Assembly: GCA_900553435.1 (NCBI GenBank) | Contig: USDC01000006.1 | Location: 1-14,323, forward strand | Length of the DNA: 14,323 nt | Direction of reading: 5' to 3' | Origin: an uncultured Mycoplasmatota bacterium | Lineage (GTDB): Bacteria; Bacillota_I; Bacilli_A; RF39; UBA660 | Part shown: piece after piece, positions 6,328-13,160 of the stretch | Position numbering within the stretch: the stretch's first letter is position 1 | How the letters are laid out: every line of letters starts with the position of its first letter | Made by a program: the position numbers and the translations under genes | The notes under the pieces: generated by a model | Told to the model about the DNA's origin: nothing | What the model saw: the letters and a program-made list of their open reading frames with translations, nothing else | The model's database searches: none

Positions 6328-7986
6328 ATGAATAAGAAAATGATAATATTAATAATAACTTTAGTAATTATAATAATACCTAATAAAATAAAAGCATATG
6401 AACTAGAAACAGAAAGTGGTTATGAGTATAGTAAAACACTCCCAGAAAGTGGATATACTTACCATCATACAGAATGTAATGGAACAAAAGTAAAAGAAGA
6501 AAATGTAACATATAATGAAGAGGCAAAAACATTTAATATAAACGGAATAACGGAACAAAATAATTGTAAATTTTATTTTAATAAAAATGGAGAAGAAATA
6601 ATAAGAACGTATGAAGTGAAAGTAACAGTATTAAATGGAACAATAGAAGGAGAAACAAGAAAAGTAATAAAGAGTAATGAGAATGTAACATTTTCACTAA
6701 ACCCAACAAGTGGATATGGAAGTCCAACAGTAACATGTACAAATAATCAAACAGGAAATGTAACTAATAACACCTTAACAGTAAGTAATGTAACAAATGA
6801 TACGGTGTGTACAGTAGAGTTTAAGAAAACAAAATCAATGATACAAAGTGTAACGAGTGATTATTCTGGAGAAATGTGGGCATATAAGGACAAAATAACA
6901 AAAATAAAAATTGAAGATTCGATACATCCAAAAGAAGATGAGATATCTTCATGGGATATATCAGAAGCTGGTGATGGAAGTGTAATAGCGCGTATTGTAC
7001 CAAATACAGAAGACACATCAACATATATTGCTTACATTCAAGGAGATGGAAAAATAATTGCCAACAAAAATAGTTCTTATTTATTTTATTATTTTGATAA
7101 AACAGAAACAATTGAAGGTTTAGAAAACCTTGACACAAGTGAAGTTACAAATATGAAAGGTATGTTTGCAAGTGTTGGTAGATATGCGACTACACTTAAT
7201 TTAGATGTTAGTTCATTTGATACGTCAAATGTAGAAACAATGGAGCAAATGTTTTTGGCTGCTGGTAGAACGGCAAATTCAGTTAATATTATTGGATTAA
7301 ATAATTTTGTAACATCAAACGTTAGAAATATGCATGCAATGTTTGAAGAAGTGGCTTATGCTAGTAATGTTGTTAGTATAAATATAAATAATTGGGATAC
7401 CAGAAACGTTACAGATATGAGTGAGATGTTTTATACTGCAGGATATTATGCCACAACCTTTAACTTAATTGGGGCTTTAAAGATTTCAGATAATTGTAAT
7501 GTTGATGCTTTTGCTGCTAGTTCTCCAATGTTTACTGGAAATATTGTTATTGAAGGTGAACTAAAATCTTTTGTAGATATGTTTAATAGTGCGGCAACTA
7601 TACCTGGCTCTAGAATAAATTTAATTTATAATGATAGTAACGAAAGTTTAATTGATAATATTATTTCTTTATATGGCCCAAGTGGTACAGAAAGTCAAGG
7701 TAATATTTATAAATTAAAAGAAGCAAAAGAGATTTATAGAGTTAGTGTAGTTGTTAATAATGGAACAATAGATGGAGATACAATTAAAGCAGTGAACTCT
7801 GGAGATAATACTATATTTACGGTAACATCAAATGGTTCAAATGTTGTGCAAAATTTAAACTGCACTAACGGACAAACATATTCTTTTACTTATGATAATA
7901 CTTTAACAGTAAGTAATGTAACAAGTGATACAGTGTGTACTATAACTTTTCTACCAGAACCTGGTGGAGGAGTAGTTATAGAATAA
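6328..7986 (+). CDS. Secreted DUF285 (BspA-like) surface protein with flanking beta-repeat domains
   Basis: 552 residues. Residues 1-23 are a signal peptide (MNKK, a long Ile/Leu/Val core, likely cut after NKIKA). The middle (about 260-425) has BspA/DUF285-type units with the signatures LDTSEVTNMKGMF, FDTSNVETMEQMF, FVTSNVRNMHAMF and WDTRNVTDMSEMF, a leucine-rich-repeat relative common in surface proteins of host-associated Firmicutes and Mollicutes. On each side lies a related repeat (about 96-166 and 470-541) with the shared tail NTLTVSNVT-DTVCT and a Cys pair (Cys137/161 and Cys512/537). Cys50/80 may mark a more diverged copy. Such proteins often bind host or community partners. No LPXTG motif, C-terminal membrane segment or lipobox is present; it stops after PEPGGGVVIE, so it is either released or held by unknown means. 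Ribosome site AGGAGAAG at 6317-6324. Codon endings shift from A-rich to T-rich after about 7080. Confidence 0.85.
   Translation: MNKKMIILIITLVIIIIPNKIKAYELETESGYEYSKTLPESGYTYHHTECNGTKVKEENVTYNEEAKTFNINGITEQNNCKFYFNKNGEEIIRTYEVKVTVLNGTIEGETRKVIKSNENVTFSLNPTSGYGSPTVTCTNNQTGNVTNNTLTVSNVTNDTVCTVEFKKTKSMIQSVTSDYSGEMWAYKDKITKIKIEDSIHPKEDEISSWDISEAGDGSVIARIVPNTEDTSTYIAYIQGDGKIIANKNSSYLFYYFDKTETIEGLENLDTSEVTNMKGMFASVGRYATTLNLDVSSFDTSNVETMEQMFLAAGRTANSVNIIGLNNFVTSNVRNMHAMFEEVAYASNVVSININNWDTRNVTDMSEMFYTAGYYATTFNLIGALKISDNCNVDAFAASSPMFTGNIVIEGELKSFVDMFNSAATIPGSRINLIYNDSNESLIDNIISLYGPSGTESQGNIYKLKEAKEIYRVSVVVNNGTIDGDTIKAVNSGDNTIFTVTSNGSNVVQNLNCTNGQTYSFTYDNTLTVSNVTSDTVCTITFLPEPGGGVVIE
6775..6812 (+). repeat. 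Direct repeat copy 1 in the surface protein gene
   Basis: 38 bp matching 7903-7940 with two mismatches, beginning TTAACAGTAAGTAATGTAAC and ending GTGTGTAC. It encodes LTVSNVTNDTVCT. Sequence just outside the block is much less similar. A shorter related block lies at 6634-6657 (24 bp against 7759-7782, two mismatches). Confidence 0.9.
7903..7940 (+). repeat. Direct repeat copy 2 in the surface protein gene
   Basis: Second copy of the 38-bp block, in the same reading frame, encoding LTVSNVTSDTVCT. It lies 1128 bp (376 codons) from copy 1, so recombination between the copies would remove the DUF285 core in frame. Confidence 0.9.
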
Positions 7987-8068
7987 CAAAATTAGCCGTT
8001 AAGTTAAAAGTTTTTGTGCACTTTATATTTAAAGAGTTTACTAACATTAACTTTTTTTCTATTATAAA

Positions 8069-8100
8069 AAAACACCATTTAATTTTGGTGTTTTGTTTTT
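8069..8100 (+). terminator. Rho-independent terminator of the surface protein gene
   Basis: Stem AAAACACCA (8069-8077) with TGGTGTTTT (8086-8094), 8-nt loop, then GTTTTT. Read on the minus strand the same stem is followed by a T-run, so it could also back up the leftward terminator at 8101-8133. Confidence 0.88.
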
Positions 8101-8204
8101 AAAAAAGTGGGCTACACCCCCTGAGGGTAGCCCGGAAAAAAGAATAAAAAGGGGTTGGCTAGTGTGATACTAGCACCAATTCGCCTATAAGTGAATTGGT
8201 AAGT
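8101..8204 (-). ncRNA. Putative structured small RNA, read leftward
   Basis: About 104 nt between a minus-strand promoter and a minus-strand terminator, with no coding frame. From its 5' end: hairpin 1 pairs 8193-8200 with 8175-8182 (8 bp); hairpin 2 pairs 8169-8174 with 8158-8163 (6 bp, 5-nt loop). A single-stranded C/U-rich stretch beginning CAACCCCUUUUU comes next. The terminator pairs 8127-8133 with 8109-8115 (GGGCTAC/GTAGCCC) and ends in ACTTTTTT at 8108-8101. The T-run exists only on the minus strand, which fixes the direction. I do not recognise it as 6S, SRP, tmRNA, RNase P or a known riboswitch. The C-rich stretch could pair with Shine-Dalgarno sequences, as in RsaE/RoxS-type sRNAs, but that is inference. 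Confidence 0.5.
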
Positions 8205-8208
8205 CTAT

Positions 8209-8237
8209 ATACTAAACCAAAGTGGTTATTTTGTCAA
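8209..8237 (-). promoter_or_regulatory. Leftward promoter of the putative small RNA
   Basis: On the minus strand TTGACA (8237-8232), 17-bp spacer, TAGTAT (8214-8209), giving a start near 8202-8205. A-tracts lie directly upstream of the -35 on this strand, as in UP elements. Confidence 0.6.
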
Positions 8238-8267
8238 TGTTTTTTTGACTTTTTTTCTGTTTTTTTT
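8229..8267. promoter_or_regulatory. Phased T-tracts between two divergent promoters (probable bent DNA)
   Basis: T-runs begin at 8229 (4 T), 8240 (7 T), 8250 (7 T) and 8260 (8 T), that is once per helical turn. The three long runs fill the gap between the leftward -35 (8232-8237) and the rightward recG -35 (8271-8276). Phased A/T tracts are known to curve DNA and to stimulate RNA polymerase. Confidence 0.65.
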
Positions 8268-8270
8268 ACC

Positions 8271-8299
8271 TTGACAAACAAGTACATTTGTTCTATAGT
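8271..8299 (+). promoter_or_regulatory. recG promoter
   Basis: Consensus TTGACA (8271-8276), 17-bp spacer, TATAGT (8294-8299); start near 8306. The leader to the ATG is under 20 bases and contains the ribosome site GGAG at 8314-8317. Confidence 0.8.
8282..8293. promoter_or_regulatory. LexA-box-like sequence in the recG promoter spacer
   Basis: GTACATTTGTTC matches the Firmicute SOS core GAACATATGTTC at 10 of 12 positions and ends against the -10 box, a typical repressor position. Both half-sites are imperfect as a palindrome, and AT-rich spacers yield such matches by chance, so this is tentative. Confidence 0.35.
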
Positions 8300-8322
8300 T
8301 TTTTTAGAAGATTGGAGAGCTT

Positions 8323-10317
8323 ATGGATTTAACATATATTAAAGGAATTGGACCTAAAAGTAAAGAATATTTAGGTAAGTTAGGTATTTTTTCTATAAAT
8401 GATTTGTTAGAGTTTTATCCTTTTAGATATAATTTTATTAAGATTAGTAATCTTAATGATGTTAAAGATGGGGAAAGTGTTTTTGTTGTTGGTAAAATTT
8501 GTAGTAGTGTAGTTTTAAGACGTTTTAAAGGAAAGATGAATAGTCTTAATTTTCGTGTTTTTTGTAATGAAAAAGTTATAAATGTTAGTATATTTAATAG
8601 AGTATTTTTAAAAGATAAATTAGTTTTAAATAAATATATAACTTTAGTTGGAAAATATAATTCTCTTAAAAATTCCTTTATTGCTAGTGATATTAAACTT
8701 GGTATTGTAAAAGATAATACAATAGAGCCTGTTTATCATTTAACTAAAGGATTAAAGGAAAGTAGTTTAAAAAAATATATTAATGAAGCGTTTAATTATA
8801 TATCTATGGTTAAAGATTATATTCCCGATTATTTAAATGAGAAATATAATTTTCTAGACAAAGTTATTGCTTTAAGAGATATTCATTATCCTAAAACTGT
8901 AAAAGAAATTAAGGATGCAAAACTTAGGCTTGTTTATGAAGAGTTATTTAGGTTTATGTTTAAAATTAATTATTTAAAGTTATTAAATAAAGAAGAGAAA
9001 AAAATAAAAAAAGAAGTTGATAGAGAAAAACTAGATAAATTCATTAACAATTTAAGTTTTACTTTAACCAATTCTCAAAAAGAAGCAGTAAATGACATAT
9101 ATGAAGATTTAACTGGTCCATATAGAATGAATAGATTAATTGAAGGTGATGTTGGAAGCGGTAAGACAATGGTAGCTGTTATCGCAAGTTATATGAATTA
9201 CTTATGTGGATATCAAACAGCTTTAATGGCACCAACTGAAATTTTAGTTATGCAACATTATGAAAATATAAAAAATATATTTAAAGATTATGATTTTAAA
9301 GTCTCTTATTTAATTGGAAACATGACTTCAAAGGAAAAAAGAGAAGCAGTAGAAAAGTTAAAAACAGGGGAGGTTGATTTAGTAATTGGTACTCATGCTT
9401 TAATTAGTGATACTACAGAGTTTTCTAATTTAGGTCTTGTTATAACTGATGAACAACATCGCTTTGGGGTAAGACAAAGACAAAACTTAAGAAATAAGGG
9501 AGAAGTAACTGATATTTTATATATGACTGCGACACCAATACCTAGGACTTTTGCTTTAACTTTATATGGTGATATGGATATAACAAAGATTACTGAAAAG
9601 CCAGCTGGAAGAAAAAAAATTGAAACTATTATTAAAAGTAAAAATGAAATAAAAGATGTTTTATATTTAATGTTAGAGGAAATAAAAAAAGGAAGACAGA
9701 TATTTGTAGTAAGTCCACTAATTGAAGAGAATGACTCTCTTTCTTTAACTAATGTTAAAAAGTTAGAAAGTGATATGAATAAAGCATTTAACAAGAAAGT
9801 TAACATTGAGGTAATGCACGGAAAATTAAAAAAGGAAGAAAAAGATAAAGTAATGGATAATTTTATAAAAAACAAGACTCAAATACTTATTTCTACTACA
9901 GTAATTGAAGTTGGAGTAGATGTTAAAAATGCTACAATGATAGTTATTTTTGATGCAGAAAGGTTTGGACTTGCTACTCTTCATCAGTTAAGAGGTAGAA
10001 TTGGTAGAAATGATATGGAAAGTAAATGTATTTTAATTGGAAGTAAAAACAATAAAAGACTTAAAGTATTAAGTGAAAGTGATGATGGTTTTTACATATC
10101 AGAAAAAGATTTTGAACTAAGAGGAGAAGGAGAACTTTTTGGAGAAAAACAAAGTGGAGATGTTAGTTTTAAACTTGCTAATTTAAAAGAAGATTATAAA
10201 ATCTTACTTCAAGCTAAAAAGGATAGTGAAGAGTTTTTAATAAGTGAGTTAACAAATAATTTTGAAAATTATAAAATATATAAGGAAGAGTTAGAAAGTT
10301 TAAAGACTTTAGATTAG
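8323..10317 (+). CDS. recG: ATP-dependent DNA helicase RecG
   Basis: 664 residues, close to the usual 680. RecG remodels stalled replication forks and branch-migrates Holliday junctions. Residues 1-130 are the N-terminal wedge/OB region that grips branched DNA (KGIGPKSKEYLGKLGI with the HhH-like GIGP, then FYPFRY). The superfamily 2 helicase core follows, with the Q-motif-like FTLTNSQKEAV at 246-256, Walker A GDVGSGKT at 275-282, APTE, GTHAL, the DEQH box at 376-379 with HRFGVRQR, and TATPIPRT at 402-409. After that come MHGKL, ISTTVIEVGVDV and motif VI QLRGRIGR at 555-562. The C-terminal FELRGEGELFGEKQSG is the RecG-specific TRG/hook region. All catalytic motifs are intact. It has its own promoter, possibly SOS-linked, facing away from the putative small RNA. 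Confidence 0.97.
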   Translation: MDLTYIKGIGPKSKEYLGKLGIFSINDLLEFYPFRYNFIKISNLNDVKDGESVFVVGKICSSVVLRRFKGKMNSLNFRVFCNEKVINVSIFNRVFLKDKLVLNKYITLVGKYNSLKNSFIASDIKLGIVKDNTIEPVYHLTKGLKESSLKKYINEAFNYISMVKDYIPDYLNEKYNFLDKVIALRDIHYPKTVKEIKDAKLRLVYEELFRFMFKINYLKLLNKEEKKIKKEVDREKLDKFINNLSFTLTNSQKEAVNDIYEDLTGPYRMNRLIEGDVGSGKTMVAVIASYMNYLCGYQTALMAPTEILVMQHYENIKNIFKDYDFKVSYLIGNMTSKEKREAVEKLKTGEVDLVIGTHALISDTTEFSNLGLVITDEQHRFGVRQRQNLRNKGEVTDILYMTATPIPRTFALTLYGDMDITKITEKPAGRKKIETIIKSKNEIKDVLYLMLEEIKKGRQIFVVSPLIEENDSLSLTNVKKLESDMNKAFNKKVNIEVMHGKLKKEEKDKVMDNFIKNKTQILISTTVIEVGVDVKNATMIVIFDAERFGLATLHQLRGRIGRNDMESKCILIGSKNNKRLKVLSESDDGFYISEKDFELRGEGELFGEKQSGDVSFKLANLKEDYKILLQAKKDSEEFLISELTNNFENYKIYKEELESLKTLD

Positions 10318-10321
10318 TCTT
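10303..10321 (+). terminator. Weak hairpin at the end of recG
   Basis: AAGACT (10303-10308) pairs with AGTCTT (10316-10321) around the TAG stop. The following AGTTTGTGTT is a poor T-run, so read-through into the next gene is likely. Confidence 0.4.
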
Positions 10322-10336
10322 AGTTTGTGTTATAAT
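10308..10336 (+). promoter_or_regulatory. Extended -10 promoter of the YebC-family gene
   Basis: TGTTATAAT at 10328-10336 is a TGn-extended -10 box; TTTAGA at 10308-10313 is a weak -35 at 17 bp, inside the end of recG. Confidence 0.6.
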
Positions 10337-10374
10337 AAAAAAGGCTATTTAATTTAAAGTTAGGAAGTGAAAAA

Positions 10375-11091
10375 ATGGGAAGAGCTTATGAAGTAAGAAA
10401 AGCTTCTATAGAAAAAAATGGACAACAAAAGGCTAAGTTATATTCTATGTATGCTAGAGAAATATATCAAGCTGCGAAAAATAATCCGGAAATTGAAAGT
10501 AATGATGTTTTAAAAAGATTAGTAGATAAAGCTAAAAAGGAACAAGTACCCGCAGATATTATTAATCGTGCGATTGATAAAGTAAAAAAGGGTGTAACAG
10601 AAGATTATCAAGTAGTTATGTATGAAGGCTTTGGACCAGGAGGAAGCACAGTAATCGTCAAATGCCTTACTGATAATGTTAATAGAAGTATGTCTCTAGT
10701 TCGTCCTGCGTTTAATAAAACTAATTCTAAGATGGCAGGAGTAGGAGCTGTAAGTTATATGTATGATAATCTTTGTGTTGTTGGAATTAAAGATTTAGAT
10801 GAGGAAAAAGCTCTTGAAATTATGGTAAATAATGATATTAATATTGATGATATAGAAGTAGAAGATGATATTACTTATATTTATGGTGACCCAAAAGATT
10901 TGTTTACTATAAAAAAAGCATTAGAAAGTGAAATACCAAATATAAAATATGAAATGGATGAAATAGGATATTTTGCTAAAGAAATGGTAATTTTAAATGA
11001 TGAAGATTTAAGTGTTTTTAAAAAGTTACTTGCTATGTTAGATGATGTAGAAGACGTAAAAGAAGTTTTCCATAACGTAAGTAATGTGTAA
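10375..11091 (+). CDS. yebC: YebC/PmpR-family translation factor (YebC2/YeeI-like)
   Basis: 238 residues, the family's normal length. YebC proteins were long annotated as transcription regulators; the YebC2 branch of Bacillus has been reported to relieve ribosomes stalled at proline runs in cells lacking EF-P or the ABC-F protein YfmR. Visible family features: start MGRAYEVRKAS, the first helical domain (IYQAAKNNPEIESN, then KAKKEQVPADIINRAIDKVKKG near 52-73), the signature YEGFGPGGST at 83-92, TDNVNRS at 99-105, and VSYMYD at 126-131. The loss of the classic GHSKW start and the YEVRKAS opening make it closer to the YeeI-type than to the Escherichia coli-type. It acts in the cytosol. Ribosome site AGGAAGTGA at 10362-10370. 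It lies between recG and engB with separate -10 boxes. Which subfamily it belongs to is less sure than the family. Confidence 0.9.
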   Translation: MGRAYEVRKASIEKNGQQKAKLYSMYAREIYQAAKNNPEIESNDVLKRLVDKAKKEQVPADIINRAIDKVKKGVTEDYQVVMYEGFGPGGSTVIVKCLTDNVNRSMSLVRPAFNKTNSKMAGVGAVSYMYDNLCVVGIKDLDEEKALEIMVNNDINIDDIEVEDDITYIYGDPKDLFTIKKALESEIPNIKYEMDEIGYFAKEMVILNDEDLSVFKKLLAMLDDVEDVKEVFHNVSNV

Positions 11092-11108
11092 TTTTACAAA
11101 TATATTAT

Positions 11109-11114
11109 TATAAT
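11109..11114 (+). promoter_or_regulatory. -10 box of the engB promoter
   Basis: TATAAT, 18 bases after the yebC stop. No good -35 is seen at 17 bp. It overlaps the upstream ATG at 11113, which argues against that ATG as a start codon. Confidence 0.45.
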
Positions 11115-11145
11115 GTATAATAACTTTAGAAATGGGTGTTTATAT

Positions 11146-11748
11146 ATGAATATAGATGATGTTACCTTAACTACCAGTGCAGTTAGAATAAGTCAGTATC
11201 CTACAGATAATTTACCAGAGTTTTTAATGGTAGGTAGAAGTAATGTAGGAAAAAGTAGTTTTATAAATTCTATAATTCAAAGAAAGAATTTTGCTAGAAC
11301 TAGTTCTAAACCTGGTAAAACACAAACTTTAAACTTTTTTAAAGTAAATAATAAATTTTATTTAGTAGATGTACCTGGTTATGGTTATGCTGCGGTTTCT
11401 AATAAAAAACAAGAAAAATTTGGGATGATGATAGAAGAATATATTAAAACAAGACCGAATTTAAAACATGTGTTTTTACTTATTGATTATAGACATAGAC
11501 CTACTGAAAATGATTTACTTATGTATGATTTTTTAAAGTATTATAACTTACCTGTTACAATTGTTGCGACTAAATATGATAAAGTAAAAAGAAGTGGTAA
11601 AGCTAAACAAGATGCAATAATAAAGGAAAGTTTAGATATAGCTTTAGGAGATGATATAATAAACTTTAGTAAAGTTACAAAAGTAGGTAAAGATAAAATT
11701 TATGAAATAATTGAAAGTTATTTAAAAAAGGAAGAAAGTAAAGAGTAG
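11146..11748 (+). CDS. engB: Ribosome biogenesis GTPase EngB (YsxC/YihA)
   Basis: 200 residues from the ATG at 11146 (family about 195). EngB is an essential TRAFAC-class GTPase needed for late assembly of the 50S subunit. Motifs: G1 GRSNVGKS at 30-37, G2 threonines in GKTQTLNFF at 57-65, G3 DVPGYG at 75-80, RHRPTEND in switch-proximal family context at 116-123, G4 TKYDK at 142-146, and a G5-like SKVTKVG at 175-181. The frame is open upstream to an ATG at 11113, but that ATG lies in the TATAAT box, and the family normally starts just before the A-x-x-x-Q-YP segment. GGGTG at 11134-11138 is correctly spaced for 11146. It precedes der, another ribosome assembly GTPase. Confidence 0.95.
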   Translation: MNIDDVTLTTSAVRISQYPTDNLPEFLMVGRSNVGKSSFINSIIQRKNFARTSSKPGKTQTLNFFKVNNKFYLVDVPGYGYAAVSNKKQEKFGMMIEEYIKTRPNLKHVFLLIDYRHRPTENDLLMYDFLKYYNLPVTIVATKYDKVKRSGKAKQDAIIKESLDIALGDDIINFSKVTKVGKDKIYEIIESYLKKEESKE

Positions 11749-11766
11749 AATGATACTCTTTTTTTT
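11740..11766 (+). terminator. Rho-independent terminator overlapping the engB stop
   Basis: Stem AAAGAGTA (11740-11747) with TACTCTTT (11754-11761), 6-nt loop, T-run to 11766. The TAG stop (11746-11748) is in the 5' arm, and the T-run leads straight into the der -10 box. Confidence 0.85.
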
Positions 11767-11774
11767 GTTATAAT
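11766..11774 (+). promoter_or_regulatory. Extended -10 promoter of der
   Basis: TGTTATAAT directly after the engB terminator T-run; any -35 contact would fall inside the terminator hairpin. The start would lie near 11781, so the leader is only about 10 bases. Confidence 0.6.
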
Positions 11775-11790
11775 AAGTGCGGTGATTGTT

Positions 11791-13110
11791 ATGAAAAGAC
11801 CAACTGTATGTTTGGTAGGAAGACCAAATGTAGGAAAAAGTACACTTTTTAATAGACTAGTGGGTAAAAAAATTTCCATAATAGAAGATACTCCTGGAGT
11901 TACTAGGGATAGAATTTATGGGATAGTAAATTATAAAGATTATTCTTTTCATTTAATTGATACTGGAGGAATAGACTTAGAAAACGAAAAGTTTAATAAG
12001 GAAATACAGCTGCAGGCTGAAATTGCAATAAATGAAAGTGATGTAATAGTTTTTATAATAGATGGAAAAGAAGAGCTAACTTCTAATGATTTAGCAATAA
12101 GAGATATTTTAAGAAAATTTAATAAAAAGGTAATTGTAGCTATAAATAAAATTGATAGTGGTAAAACTAAAGAAAATTTAAGTTTATTTTATGATTTAGG
12201 TTATTATGAATATGTAACAATTAGTGCTGAACATAAAACTGGTTTAGGAGAACTTTTAGACTTAATTGTAAGTGATTTTGATAAACAAGCTATAGAAGAG
12301 GAAGATAATACTTTAAAGTTTTCTGTTATAGGAAGACCAAACGTTGGAAAAAGTAGTTTAGTTAATGCACTTTTAAATGAAGAGAGAGTAATAGTTAGTG
12401 ATGTAGCTGGTACTACTAGAGATAGTATTGATACAAAGTTTGTATATGAAAAACAAGAATATACTTTAATAGATACCGCTGGTATGAGAAAAAAAGGAAG
12501 AGTATTTGAGGCTATTGAAAAATATAGTTTGATTAGAAGTTTAAAAGCAATAGATAGAAGTGATGTTTGCTTGCTTGTAATAGATGCAAACGAGGGAATA
12601 GTAGAACACGATAAACATATTGCCTCATATGCTTTAGAAGCTGGTAAAGCAATAGTTATTGTTGTTAATAAATGGGATTTAATTGAAAATAAAGAAAAAG
12701 CATTAAAGGAATGGAAAAGATTAATTAATATTAATTTTAAATTTATGCCTTGGGCAAAAGTGGTTTTTTTAAGTGCACTTACTAAAAAAAGAATTCATAC
12801 TTTAATGCCAGAAGTTCTAGAAAGCTATAATAATGCGACTAAAGAAATTAAAACAAGTATTATTAATGAAATAATCACAAATGCTTATATAGAAACTCCG
12901 CCACCATCATATAAGGGTAAAAGACTTAAAATATATTTTACACATCAATGTGAGGTAAAACCACCTAAATTTAATATAGAAGTAAACTCTAAAGGTTTAA
13001 TACATTTCTCATATGAAAGATATCTTGAAAATAAAATAAGAGAAAATATTGATTTTAGTGGAACTCCAATTATTTTACAATTTAAAAGTAAGGGTGAAAA
13101 TGATAGATAA
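11791..13110 (+). CDS. der: Ribosome biogenesis GTPase Der (EngA)
   Basis: 439 residues from ATG 11791 (Bacillus Der has 436). Der is an essential double GTPase that acts in 50S assembly. First G domain: GRPNVGKS at 10-17, TPGVTRD at 34-40, DTGG at 57-60, NKID at 119-122. Second G domain: GRPNVGKS at 181-188, AGTTRD at 206-211, DTAG at 228-231, NKWD at 293-296, SAL at 328-330. The C-terminal KH-like domain (about 355-439) has RLKIYFTHQ and FSYERYLENKIRE. A GTG at 11782 is in frame, but its first bases are the ribosome site GGTGAT (11781-11786), and the family starts at M-K-x-P; 11791 is the likely start. A Pro-Pro-Pro run sits at 370-372. Its 3' end carries a terminator arm. Confidence 0.96.
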   Translation: MKRPTVCLVGRPNVGKSTLFNRLVGKKISIIEDTPGVTRDRIYGIVNYKDYSFHLIDTGGIDLENEKFNKEIQLQAEIAINESDVIVFIIDGKEELTSNDLAIRDILRKFNKKVIVAINKIDSGKTKENLSLFYDLGYYEYVTISAEHKTGLGELLDLIVSDFDKQAIEEEDNTLKFSVIGRPNVGKSSLVNALLNEERVIVSDVAGTTRDSIDTKFVYEKQEYTLIDTAGMRKKGRVFEAIEKYSLIRSLKAIDRSDVCLLVIDANEGIVEHDKHIASYALEAGKAIVIVVNKWDLIENKEKALKEWKRLININFKFMPWAKVVFLSALTKKRIHTLMPEVLESYNNATKEIKTSIINEIITNAYIETPPPSYKGKRLKIYFTHQCEVKPPKFNIEVNSKGLIHFSYERYLENKIRENIDFSGTPIILQFKSKGENDR

Positions 13111-13126
13111 TTTAACCCTTTTTTTT
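13090..13126 (+). terminator. Rho-independent terminator overlapping the end of der
   Basis: AAGGGT (13090-13095) pairs with ACCCTT (13115-13120) across a 19-nt loop that contains the stop codon, followed by T to 13126. The long loop makes it weaker than the others. Confidence 0.65.
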
Positions 13127-13140
13127 ATTGCTCATATAAT
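13112..13140 (+). promoter_or_regulatory. Promoter of the spoVIF-like gene
   Basis: TATAAT at 13135-13140 with a partial -35, TTAACC, at 13112-13117 (17-bp spacer) that lies in the 3' arm of the der terminator. Confidence 0.5.
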
Positions 13141-13160
13141 AAATTAAAGGAGTGATATAT

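Noticed and set aside
6821..7138. 105-codon minus-strand frame inside the surface protein gene
   Set aside because: It is a mirror of the real gene with low-complexity Leu/Phe/His content and no promoter or ribosome site.
8101..8204. Known RNA class (6S, SRP RNA, tracrRNA, riboswitch of recG)
   Set aside because: No GGAAGCAGCC-type SRP loop, no large 6S bubble and no CRISPR or cas gene is present; the element is read away from recG, so it cannot be its leader.
9393..9875. 160-codon open frame on the minus strand inside recG
   Set aside because: It is antisense to conserved helicase motifs, rich in Ser/Phe/Leu as expected from the complement of an AT-rich gene, and has no ribosome site.
11113..11145. 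Longer EngB start at 11113
   Set aside because: The ATG lies within the TATAAT box and lacks a ribosome site; 11146 fits both the family start and GGGTG spacing.
11782..11790. GTG start for Der at 11782
   Set aside because: The GTG is part of the GGTGAT ribosome site for the ATG at 11791.
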